Origin: Candidatus Woesearchaeota archaeon
GTDB lineage: Archaea; Nanobdellota; Nanobdellia; Woesearchaeales; WJKL01
Direction of reading: 5' to 3'
Assembly: GCA_019322535.1 (NCBI GenBank)
Contig: JAHWIM010000068.1
Location: forward strand, 1 to 5,149
DNA length: 5,149 nucleotides
Part shown: piece by piece, positions 1 to 5,149 of the stretch
Position numbering within the stretch: the stretch's first letter is position 1
How the letters are laid out: the number at the start of each line of letters is the position of its first letter
Position numbers and translations under genes: made by a program
The notes under the pieces: model-generated
What the model was told of the DNA's origin: nothing
Database searches by the model: none
Seen by the model: only the letters and a program-made list of their open reading frames with translations

Positions 1-113
1 AAATTTATCAAATATCTCATAGAATGATGTATTCTCATAAACCTGAACATGCTTTAAGCCCATTATCTGAAAAACTTCTTTTTCCTGTACATTTTGAAGG
101 TTTTTGGGGATGA
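1..113 (+). CDS. C-terminal tail of an upstream gene (partial, unknown)
   Basis: The third forward frame is open from the window edge to a TGA at 111-113, giving 36 residues that contain MMYSHKPEH and end FEGFWG. The first two bases belong to a codon cut by the edge. The other two forward frames hit stops within the first 30 bases. The case for a real gene tail is that this TGA lies inside the start module of the next gene, the same stop/Shine-Dalgarno arrangement seen at the other junctions here, and that the composition is protein-like (mixed hydrophobic, His, Pro and aromatic residues). I do not recognise the family. The YSHKP string also occurs near the N-terminus of the AAA+ protein at 2614-4371, which may be chance. 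The start lies outside the window. Confidence 0.65.
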   Translation, partial: IYQISHRMMYSHKPEHALSPLSEKLLFPVHFEGFWG

Positions 114-119
114 ATAAAA
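108..119 (+). promoter_or_regulatory. Ribosome binding site of the 88-aa gene, overlapping upstream stop
   Basis: GGATGA followed by ATAAAA and the ATG at 120. It is a variant of the GGTGA-ATAAAA-ATG module used throughout the window, with one extra A. The TGA is the stop of the preceding reading frame, which suggests coupled translation. Confidence 0.6.
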
Positions 120-386
120 ATGCCAGAAGAACCAAAACCAAATGAAATAAGCCTTCAAGAGCTTAAGGAGCTTGCATGCAAACAAGGAGTTGTGCTTTAT
201 GATATCAAAGGCGCAGCTATCTGTGACATGCATGATAGCGTTTATGTACATGTCCATATGGAATTAGGGACTAAGAGTGAAGGACTGTATAGTGAGCTAG
301 TACCAATACCTAGAGAGGCTCATGATGCGCTAATGCTAGAAGGAAAACTTTACACATTAAACACAGCATTGGACAAGAAAAGGTGA
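120..386 (+). CDS. Hypothetical 88-aa protein
   Basis: Small soluble protein of unknown function. The sequence starts MPEEPKP, then a predicted amphipathic helix (about residues 11-22), then a hydrophobic stretch that looks like beta strands (24-35 and 40-49), with His38, His44 and His46 close together and Cys20 and Cys35 upstream. The tail is basic (DKKR). There is no signal peptide or membrane segment. The His cluster could in principle bind a metal, but the spacing matches no motif I know. The ATG at 120 is supported by the conserved upstream module, and the first 12 coding bases match those of the gene at 686 (both proteins begin MPEE). The stop TGA lies inside the Shine-Dalgarno of the next gene, so the two are probably co-translated. 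I do not recognise a family. Confidence 0.8.
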   Translation: MPEEPKPNEISLQELKELACKQGVVLYDIKGAAICDMHDSVYVHVHMELGTKSEGLYSELVPIPREAHDALMLEGKLYTLNTALDKKR

Positions 387-393
387 ATAAGAA
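382..393 (+). promoter_or_regulatory. Ribosome binding site of the 89-aa gene, containing upstream stop
   Basis: GGTGA at 382-386 followed by a 7-nt A-rich spacer and the ATG at 394. The TGA of the Shine-Dalgarno is itself the stop codon of the 88-aa gene (AGG TGA), so termination and re-initiation occur at the same place. Confidence 0.75.
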
Positions 394-663
394 ATGACTC
401 CTTTTGATAATCAAGACAAACATGGAGATATATTAGCTGAAGCTTGGCCAGAAATAGAACAAAACCAACCTGATGTTGCCAACAATGTTAGAAAAATTGT
501 AGATGGAGGTAAATTACAATCAGTTGATTATTATGCTGGATTTAATAGGGCTTTGTTGAAAATGGGTCAAATGATTCCTGAACTAAAAGACCCTGCATCA
601 TCTCATAATCAAATATATCTTGTTTTGGTAGCATACACAGAATATCAAATAAGAAATACATGA
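394..663 (+). CDS. Hypothetical 89-aa helical protein
   Basis: Small acidic-to-neutral protein, probably all alpha-helical: helix-like segments at about residues 10-22, 26-37, 43-62 and 69-86, separated by Pro- and Gly-containing turns (NQPD, DGGK, KDPASS). There are no cysteines, no signal peptide and no convincing membrane span; the LVLVAY stretch near residues 76-81 is too short. The length and helical layout would suit a small adaptor or a subunit of a complex, but that is only a guess. The start is fixed by the GGTGA seven bases upstream. The gap to the next gene, 22 nt, is the longest in the window, and this is the one junction where the stop does not overlap the following ribosome binding site. 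No family recognised. Confidence 0.8.
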   Translation: MTPFDNQDKHGDILAEAWPEIEQNQPDVANNVRKIVDGGKLQSVDYYAGFNRALLKMGQMIPELKDPASSHNQIYLVLVAYTEYQIRNT

Positions 664-674
664 ATTCAAACAAA

Positions 675-685
675 GGTGAATAAAA
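675..685 (+). promoter_or_regulatory. Ribosome binding site of the 219-aa gene
   Basis: Perfect GGTGA-ATAAAA-ATG module, with a 6-nt spacer to the ATG at 686. It stands free of the upstream coding sequence, which ends at 663. Since it is present without any coding constraint, the module is selected as a translation signal in its own right. Confidence 0.75.
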
Positions 686-1345
686 ATGCCAGAAGAATTA
701 ATAGCAAGAAAACATGATTATATTCAAAGAATGTCAATTGATGAAGTAACTAAATTTATGTCAGAAGAGCAGGAATGGAATTTGTCAAGAATATGTCAGG
801 TAACTAATCTGACAAAGATAAAGAAAGGAGGAGATTTTAGCTCAAAGCCTGTCCTTGTGCAAGGAACAGACGGTGTTATGTATGGCGGTGTTGCAGCAGT
901 ATACCTCCGCTGGCAAGGAATTGATAAGCCTTCAATAGCGTTGCATTTTGCTCTTGGAAAAAACCAGACAGATTCAACACCATTAGATGACAGGATGAAA
1001 GAACTTGGTTTTCATAAAGGTACAATTATTCCAATATATGGTGCAGACCCATATCAGCCTAGAACAGGAACTCTAGAAATAGATTATGATACAGTACAGA
1101 AAAGACTAGAAGGAATCTTAAAAGGAGATTCACCTAATGATAAAATTATTGATGCTGATTATATTATGCCAACTTCTACACTTTTTGAGACTTCTTTGCC
1201 TTTATCTGATCCAAGTGGAAGCTTCATATATCATCTAAAAATAAGAGATGCATTGAAACTTGGAATAGAAACAGGCAGCATTCCAAAAGAATTAGCTCCA
1301 CCAAAAGCACCGTATTATGTTAGGGAAATAGTAGCAAGTGAATAA
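686..1345 (+). CDS. Hypothetical 219-aa soluble protein
   Basis: Unrecognised cytosolic protein with no signal peptide or membrane span. The first 45 residues look helical (IARKHDYIQRM, SIDEVTKFM). A middle region rich in beta-type residues and glycine follows, with QGTDGVMYGGVAAVYLRW at about 59-76 and SIALHFALGKNQT at 83-95. Next comes GFHKGTIIPIYGADPYQP (108-125), then an acidic helical region (DTVQKRLEGILKGDSPNDK). The C-terminus is Pro-rich (PKELAPPKAPYY). A single Cys (37) and scattered His give no obvious catalytic set. The start is set by a perfect upstream GGTGA module. The last codons (AGT GAA TAA) form the weak Shine-Dalgarno of the following gene, which starts 3 nt after the stop, so translation is probably coupled. 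I cannot name a fold or function; context suggests a role with the HTH-like and AAA+ proteins downstream. Confidence 0.82.
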   Translation: MPEELIARKHDYIQRMSIDEVTKFMSEEQEWNLSRICQVTNLTKIKKGGDFSSKPVLVQGTDGVMYGGVAAVYLRWQGIDKPSIALHFALGKNQTDSTPLDDRMKELGFHKGTIIPIYGADPYQPRTGTLEIDYDTVQKRLEGILKGDSPNDKIIDADYIMPTSTLFETSLPLSDPSGSFIYHLKIRDALKLGIETGSIPKELAPPKAPYYVREIVASE

Positions 1346-1348
1346 AAA
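1338..1348 (+). promoter_or_regulatory. Weak ribosome binding site inside the end of the 219-aa gene
   Basis: AGTGA-ATAAAAA-ATG: the usual module with the first G changed to A and a spacer of 7 nt. It is read in the upstream frame as Ser-Glu-stop. It is weaker than most of its siblings, so the 420-aa gene probably depends on coupling from upstream. Confidence 0.55.
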
Positions 1349-2611
1349 ATGGATCCAATTACAGCTTTAATGAAATTTTACGAGCAAGAGAGTGCAGCTT
1401 TTCTTAGGGAGACTGCTGCTGCAAAAAAGTTCAGAGTCCAAAACAGCAATTTAACTGGTGAAACTACATGTATCGATAGAGAATCCTCTGTGGCTGAAAA
1501 GTTAGGTATCAACGATCCTAAGCTATGGAAGTTAAGAAAAAAAGCATTAGCACCTTTATTTTATGATTCAGTTGTTGAAGCTGAGAAATCTTTGGAAGAA
1601 GAAACACTTGAAGATGATGGTCTTGAAGTTCTTGCAGACAGAATAGATTCTCCTCTAGTTGCTAGAGCTCACAGTTGGTTGAAGCAAAGCGGAGGGATTG
1701 AAGAAATATCAAGAGAATCATTTTATCATTGGTTTGATGGAACTGGAAGAACAACACTTAGTATGATTATGGCTGCAATTAACACATTAAAAGTTGCAGC
1801 ACAGTATCCTGATAAAATAGGAGGAATTGAAGAAGGCAAAAAGATGTCTGCCAAGGCACTGCACACTCTTTTTATCCCAAAAAAGAAAAGAATAGACCTA
1901 ACTGCACTTCAATTAGAAATAGCAGATACAATCTATCCAGTTATTCCTGAAAACACACCTCAAGAGATTGTGGATGCAATCAACAGTGCTAGAGATGTTT
2001 TGTTTGCTACTACAAAAGGAAGGCCAGAGTATCGCATAGAACGTGCTGGGAAATACAAGAGTGCAGGAGAGCTTTTTCTCGTATGGCGAAATGATCGATA
2101 TAATCCGAACGAGCTAGATCCTAAACTTGAAGCAGAGATTGATAGTAACTTTTGCCCTACAAAAAAAAGAGCAGTAGCGATAAAAAGAGTTGTATATCCT
2201 GCATTATATAAATGCATTTCATATATTGACTCAGTGACAGCATTGCCTGGAAAAATAAGTGTGCATCTTCCTAGAGATTCTCCGTTCAACATACCTATCA
2301 CAAGGCTGCTCAAGCTTAAAGACATAGCAAAAGATTTTGCAATCAACCAGGTTATACGCTCATGGGAAAGAAAAAAAGATTGGGGTAAAAACTCAAACAT
2401 AAGTATGCCTGAACTTGCAATGAGTATGGGCATGAAAGCAGGAGGGAATCCTGATGGAGTGTATATATGGCATGGCGGAACAAGATCCTATTTCGGAAAA
2501 GACAAAAAAGGAAGAGCCAAATACAAAAACACTATTGCTTATCTTCCTGCAGCAGCATTCTATGTAAAACAATTTGATGAAGGAGCAAAAAAACTTCTAC
2601 AAGGTAAATAA
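1349..2611 (+). CDS. HTH-containing protein, paralog of the gene at 4374
   Basis: A 420-aa protein with no family name I can assign. After MDPITALMKFYEQE, residues 44-66 (RESSVAEKLGI, then DPKLWKLRKKAL) read as a helix-turn-helix with a basic second helix ending in a Trp-Lys-x-Arg-Lys-Lys pattern. An acidic segment (82-92) follows. Further helix-turn-like units beginning S-x-x-x-L occur near 167 (SAKALHTLFIPKKKR), 238 (SAGELFLVW) and 352 (SMPELAMSMGM), so the protein may be built from several divergent DNA-binding repeats. Two basic F-x-P-x-KKR motifs lie at 175-181 and 268-274. The C-terminal part is basic and aromatic (WERKKDW, YIWHGGTRSYFGKDKKG). There is no signal peptide or membrane span. 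About 37 of the first 80 residues match the gene at 4374 without gaps. It lies 3 nt after the upstream gene and 2 nt before the AAA+ gene. Nucleic-acid binding is inferred, not proven. Confidence 0.85.
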   Translation: MDPITALMKFYEQESAAFLRETAAAKKFRVQNSNLTGETTCIDRESSVAEKLGINDPKLWKLRKKALAPLFYDSVVEAEKSLEEETLEDDGLEVLADRIDSPLVARAHSWLKQSGGIEEISRESFYHWFDGTGRTTLSMIMAAINTLKVAAQYPDKIGGIEEGKKMSAKALHTLFIPKKKRIDLTALQLEIADTIYPVIPENTPQEIVDAINSARDVLFATTKGRPEYRIERAGKYKSAGELFLVWRNDRYNPNELDPKLEAEIDSNFCPTKKRAVAIKRVVYPALYKCISYIDSVTALPGKISVHLPRDSPFNIPITRLLKLKDIAKDFAINQVIRSWERKKDWGKNSNISMPELAMSMGMKAGGNPDGVYIWHGGTRSYFGKDKKGRAKYKNTIAYLPAAAFYVKQFDEGAKKLLQGK

Positions 2612-2613
2612 AA
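2603..2613 (+). promoter_or_regulatory. Ribosome binding site of the AAA+ gene inside upstream stop region
   Basis: GGTAA-ATAAAA-ATG, a one-base variant of the module (GGTGA to GGTAA). It is read in the upstream frame as Gly-Lys-stop, with only 2 nt between the TAA and the ATG at 2614. Confidence 0.6.
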
Positions 2614-4371
2614 ATGATAGAAACGTATCTAATTGATCAAAGTATGTCAGGATACTCACATAAACCTATAATTGATAGTGATGAGCGTTATGAAATCTTA
2701 TTATCAGAAAAACAACCCGATAATAATGCACAATGTCTTGAAGATTTTTTTGAAAAAATAGAATCTCAATTAATATTATCAAAAAGTAATGGGCTTTGTG
2801 CATATATCAAAACAGGACTTCTTCCAAAAAAAGAAAAAGAAGAAAAACCTGGTTTTTTAAGAAGATTATTTGGAGGAGGAAGAAAAGATAAAACTTCTTC
2901 ACCTACAGCAACAAACACTAGAGATGCTTTTGATGTAGAATTTAAAGGTCTTGAAACAAGAGTTTTTGAAACAAAAACAGAAGAAGGTGTTGTTTATGAA
3001 ATATTTATCAATGCACCTCTTGACTCAATCAAAAAGGTAATGGAGAGGAACACATGTTATCTTAAACCATTAAAAACCAGTGGAAGGGAAGAGCAAGCTG
3101 GAAAAAAATATAGAAGAATAGCAAGCTTTATGGATTCATTAGCACAGTTGTATGAAAGATTAGGTATTAGTGAAGGAAAATTTGTATTTAATACAAGATA
3201 TATTAATGATCAAAAAAATTTTAGATATGAAGACGCACCAAGAATTGTTCCAACTGTAAAACATGGAAACTGCAACTTTGCCCAAGTAATGCATGAAGTT
3301 AGAGAAGATGAAGCCCAAGCAGTTGATGCAATAGAAAAAATAACAGTTCAAGAAAAGAAAGAGAAACCTAAAGCAAAAAAACAAACAGCAGAAATAGACT
3401 TTACAAAACCAGCTCAAATAAAAGCAGAATTAGATAAATACATTATTGGGCAGGAAAGAGCAAAACAAGTTTTAGCTGATGCAGTCTGCAAACATTATCT
3501 AATATCAAGATATCCAGAACTTGCACAAGCAAAAGCAAATATTCTATTAGCAGGACCTACTGGATGCGGAAAAACATATGTCGCAAAAACAGTTGCAGAT
3601 ATTCTAGGAGTTACATTCCATGAAGTTGATGCAACTACATTAACACAAACAGGCTTTAAAGGTGCAGAAGTTATTGAAACAGTTCTTGAAGGATTAATTA
3701 AAAAAGCTGATTCTGTTGAAAAAGCAGAGACAGGTGTTATTTTTATTGATGAGATTGACAAAAGAAGAGACCAAGATCGTGGATGGGGACGTGGATTTGG
3801 AGAAGATGTTCAAAATGAATTATTACATATGCTTAATGGAGATCCAGTTCAAACAAAGAATTACGGAGAGATTGACACATCAAGAATTTTATTTGTATGT
3901 GCAGGAGCATTCCAAGATTTATTAGAATATCAAAAACCACAAAGAAGAATGGGTTTTGGAAGACAAGAAGAAGAAGAAGAACCAGCTCCAAAATATACAC
4001 TTAATGAAGACTCATTAGTGGGATATGGGCTTAAAAGAGAGTTTGTTGGAAGACTTCAGCATGTCTGCCCTATAGATTCTCTTACAGAGGAAAATCTTGT
4101 AGATATACTAAATCTTCAAGAAGGTTCTTTACTAGAAGTTAACAAAGCTTTGTTTGAAAAAGCAGGAATTGATCTTTCATTTACACCAGATGCAGTAGGA
4201 TATATTGCACAACTTGCTTACCAAAAACAAACAGGAGCAAGAGCACTGAAAGGAGTAGTAGAAAAAGCATTGCACGGATTATTAGGAGATAGCAAATACC
4301 TAGATGAAAGCAGATTAGAGATAACAAAAGATGTTGTAGATGAACAGCTTGCAAAATATAATGGTGAATAA
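2614..4371 (+). CDS. ClpX-like AAA+ unfoldase with novel N-terminal half
   Basis: A 585-aa ATP-driven protein unfoldase or remodeller of the ClpX/HslU clade, expected to act in the cytosol as a ring (hexameric in the family). The AAA+ module covers about 263-585: DKYIIGQERAKQVL (274-287), Walker A GPTGCGKT (314-321), pore-1 loop GFKG (347-350), Walker B VIFIDEIDK (375-383), sensor 1 ILFVCAGAF (425-433), arginine finger R480 in REFVGRL, and sensor 2 GARALK (541-546). MGFG (446-449) sits where ClpX has the IGF loop that docks ClpP, followed by five glutamates. The ClpX RKH loop is absent and the loop before VQNELL is unusual (DRGWGRGFGED). The N-terminal 260 residues have no C4 zinc-binding domain. 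They comprise an acidic region (1-70), a charged linker with GFLRRLFGGG (80-89), an alpha/beta-looking region (105-225) and a Lys-rich linker (246-256). The nucleotide site looks intact, so it is probably active. E. coli ClpX is 424 aa. HTH-like paralogs flank it 2 nt away on each side. Confidence 0.92.
   Translation: MIETYLIDQSMSGYSHKPIIDSDERYEILLSEKQPDNNAQCLEDFFEKIESQLILSKSNGLCAYIKTGLLPKKEKEEKPGFLRRLFGGGRKDKTSSPTATNTRDAFDVEFKGLETRVFETKTEEGVVYEIFINAPLDSIKKVMERNTCYLKPLKTSGREEQAGKKYRRIASFMDSLAQLYERLGISEGKFVFNTRYINDQKNFRYEDAPRIVPTVKHGNCNFAQVMHEVREDEAQAVDAIEKITVQEKKEKPKAKKQTAEIDFTKPAQIKAELDKYIIGQERAKQVLADAVCKHYLISRYPELAQAKANILLAGPTGCGKTYVAKTVADILGVTFHEVDATTLTQTGFKGAEVIETVLEGLIKKADSVEKAETGVIFIDEIDKRRDQDRGWGRGFGEDVQNELLHMLNGDPVQTKNYGEIDTSRILFVCAGAFQDLLEYQKPQRRMGFGRQEEEEEPAPKYTLNEDSLVGYGLKREFVGRLQHVCPIDSLTEENLVDILNLQEGSLLEVNKALFEKAGIDLSFTPDAVGYIAQLAYQKQTGARALKGVVEKALHGLLGDSKYLDESRLEITKDVVDEQLAKYNGE
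3967..3981 (+). repeat. (GAA)5 tract encoding five glutamates
   Basis: Five consecutive GAA codons within the AAA+ gene (residues 452-456), directly after the MGFG motif. This short in-frame trinucleotide repeat gives an acidic patch and could vary in copy number between strains without breaking the frame. Confidence 0.6.
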
Positions 4372-4373
4372 AA
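4363..4373 (+). promoter_or_regulatory. Ribosome binding site of the second HTH-like paralog
   Basis: Perfect GGTGA-ATAAAA-ATG module with a 6-nt spacer, embedded in the last codons of the AAA+ gene, where it reads Gly-Glu-stop. The TAA and the next ATG (4374) are 2 nt apart. Confidence 0.75.
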
Positions 4374-5149
4374 ATGGATCCAATACAAGTCTTACGAGAA
4401 TTTTATGAAGAAGAAATTGCAGAATGTATTTCAGTAACTGCTTCTGGAAAAAGATTCAGATTACAGGATAGTCTTAGCAATAGTGAGGAAACTTGCATAT
4501 CTAGAGAGCATTCACTTGCAAAGAAACATGATATGAGCCATGCATCTATCTGGAAATATAGAAGAAAAGCAATATCTCCATTCTTCTTTGATGCATTAAA
4601 AAAAGCAGAGAAAGAACTTGACGGTCTTGAAGAACTTGTTGAAAAAGTTGATTGTCCTTTGGTTGAAGACGCTGATAAATGGGTTAGACAGCAAGGCGGT
4701 GTAGAAAATATATCTCAAGAATATTTTGATTATTTTATGGAGAAATTAAAAAGACCAACAAAATTATCTGAGTTTATGGATGCTATTACTGTTTTAGAGA
4801 TAGCAAGCCAACACCCAGAAAAGATAGATGAAATAGGTCCAAATTTTAAATTGTCTGGAAAAGCTATGTATAGACTATTCTATGTACCTACAATAAAAAG
4901 AGCTTTGCAAGTAGAGATAGCAGAAACAGTTTATCCTGTAATTCCAGATGATGCTCCAAAATATGCTTTACAATCAATTGAAAAGATTGAGAAATTTGTT
5001 AGGAAAAGGTCTATGGCCACAGGTAAGTTACATCAAGGAATTTTAGGAAAGTACAATCTACCTTCTGAAATTTTTTTAGAATGGATAGACGCTAAAGGTC
5101 TTGAAAAAACTCTTGACAAGACTTACATCCCAACTTCACAAAGAGAAAT
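4374..5149 (+). CDS. HTH-containing protein, paralog of 1349-2611 (3' truncated by window)
   Basis: The open frame runs from the ATG at 4374 to the window edge with no stop: 258 complete codons. It begins MDPIQVLREFYEEEIAE and aligns from the first residue with the 420-aa protein at 1349. About 37 of the first 80 residues are identical without a gap, including the helix-turn-helix-like segment REHSLAKKHDM...SIWKYRRKAISPFFFD (44-73). Later shared blocks are PLVEDADKWVRQQGG (95-109), SGKAMYRLFYVPTIKR (161-176), EIAETVYPVIP (181-191) and YIPTSQRE (251-258), the last matching FCPTKKRA at 268-275 of the paralog. By that alignment about 145 residues lie beyond the window. The acidic stretch of the paralog (82-92) is shortened and four residues before the EIA block are missing. 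It is co-transcribed with, and probably translationally coupled to, the AAA+ gene. Nucleic-acid binding is an inference from the HTH-like segment and its basic second helix. Confidence 0.85.
   Translation, partial: MDPIQVLREFYEEEIAECISVTASGKRFRLQDSLSNSEETCISREHSLAKKHDMSHASIWKYRRKAISPFFFDALKKAEKELDGLEELVEKVDCPLVEDADKWVRQQGGVENISQEYFDYFMEKLKRPTKLSEFMDAITVLEIASQHPEKIDEIGPNFKLSGKAMYRLFYVPTIKRALQVEIAETVYPVIPDDAPKYALQSIEKIEKFVRKRSMATGKLHQGILGKYNLPSEIFLEWIDAKGLEKTLDKTYIPTSQRE

Noticed and set aside
63..257. 64-aa open frame on the - strand
   Set aside because: It overlaps the 88-aa gene and the upstream tail. The Phe/Lys/Trp-rich composition is typical of antisense to A-rich coding sequence.
664..685. 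The 22-nt gap as a terminator or internal promoter
   Set aside because: It contains no inverted repeat or T-run, and beyond the ribosome binding module there is too little sequence to support a promoter.
2161..2168. A8 run in the 420-aa gene as a programmed frameshift site
   Set aside because: The frame continues without need of a shift, the paralog aligns on both sides, and A runs encoding Lys are common throughout this A-rich sequence.
1960..2433. 157-aa open frame on the - strand
   Set aside because: It lies wholly inside the 420-aa gene, which has a ribosome binding site and a paralog supporting its frame. The antisense product is Ser/Leu-rich and shows no start signal of the type used here.
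3160..3761. Two - strand open frames of 85 and 88 aa
   Set aside because: Both are antisense to the AAA+ gene, including its Walker A region, and the first is Phe/Cys-rich shadow sequence.
3716..3925. 69-aa open frame on the + strand in another frame
   Set aside because: It overlaps the Walker B to sensor 1 region of the AAA+ gene in an alternate frame and has no GGTGA module.
2614..4371. Assignment of the AAA+ gene as hslU
   Set aside because: HslU carries a large inserted I-domain between Walker A and Walker B, absent here. The MGF loop and the sensor 1 and GAR motifs fit ClpX better. The missing zinc domain and RKH loop also argue against naming it clpX outright.
1..5149. tRNA, rRNA, CRISPR array, insertion sequence ends or attachment sites
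   Set aside because: Coding sequence fills almost the whole window, and I saw no spaced direct repeats, terminal inverted repeats or tRNA-like cloverleaf.

Overview
This window is an AT-rich, densely packed stretch in which every gene reads on the + strand: the tail of one gene, five complete genes and the first roughly 260 codons of a seventh. Gaps between genes are only 2 to 22 nt. I see no promoter, terminator, RNA gene, IS element or CRISPR array, so the window looks like the interior of one long operon whose start and end both lie outside it. Every start codon is preceded by nearly the same module, GGTGAATAAAAATG or a close variant. In most cases it also contains the stop codon of the preceding gene. 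GGTGA pairs with the UCACC of the 16S rRNA 3' end and is the Shine-Dalgarno form typical of many archaea. Together with heavy AGA use for arginine, this leans towards an archaeon or an archaeal mobile element. A large phage or an unusual bacterium is not excluded, and the ClpX-type gene is uncommon in archaea.

Layout: 1-113 is the C-terminal tail of an unknown protein. 120-386 and 394-663 encode two small unrecognised proteins of 88 and 89 aa. 686-1345 encodes an unrecognised 219-aa soluble protein. 1349-2611 encodes a 420-aa protein with an HTH-like segment near its N-terminus. 2614-4371 encodes a 585-aa AAA+ unfoldase of the ClpX/HslU clade with a long, unfamiliar N-terminal half. 4374 to the end of the window encodes a diverged paralog of the 420-aa protein.

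The only gene with a firm family assignment is the AAA+ ATPase. Its Walker A, pore loop, Walker B, sensor 1, arginine finger and sensor 2 are all readable, and an MGF tripeptide sits where ClpX carries its ClpP-docking IGF loop. The ClpX zinc-binding domain and RKH loop are missing, replaced by about 260 residues of unrelated sequence. Two paralogous, probably nucleic-acid-binding proteins flank it with 2-nt gaps. My inference is that the cassette encodes an ATP-driven remodelling machine with dedicated partners or substrates, perhaps acting on protein-DNA complexes or feeding an unlinked peptidase. The role is not established by the sequence, and I recognise no described system with this gene set.
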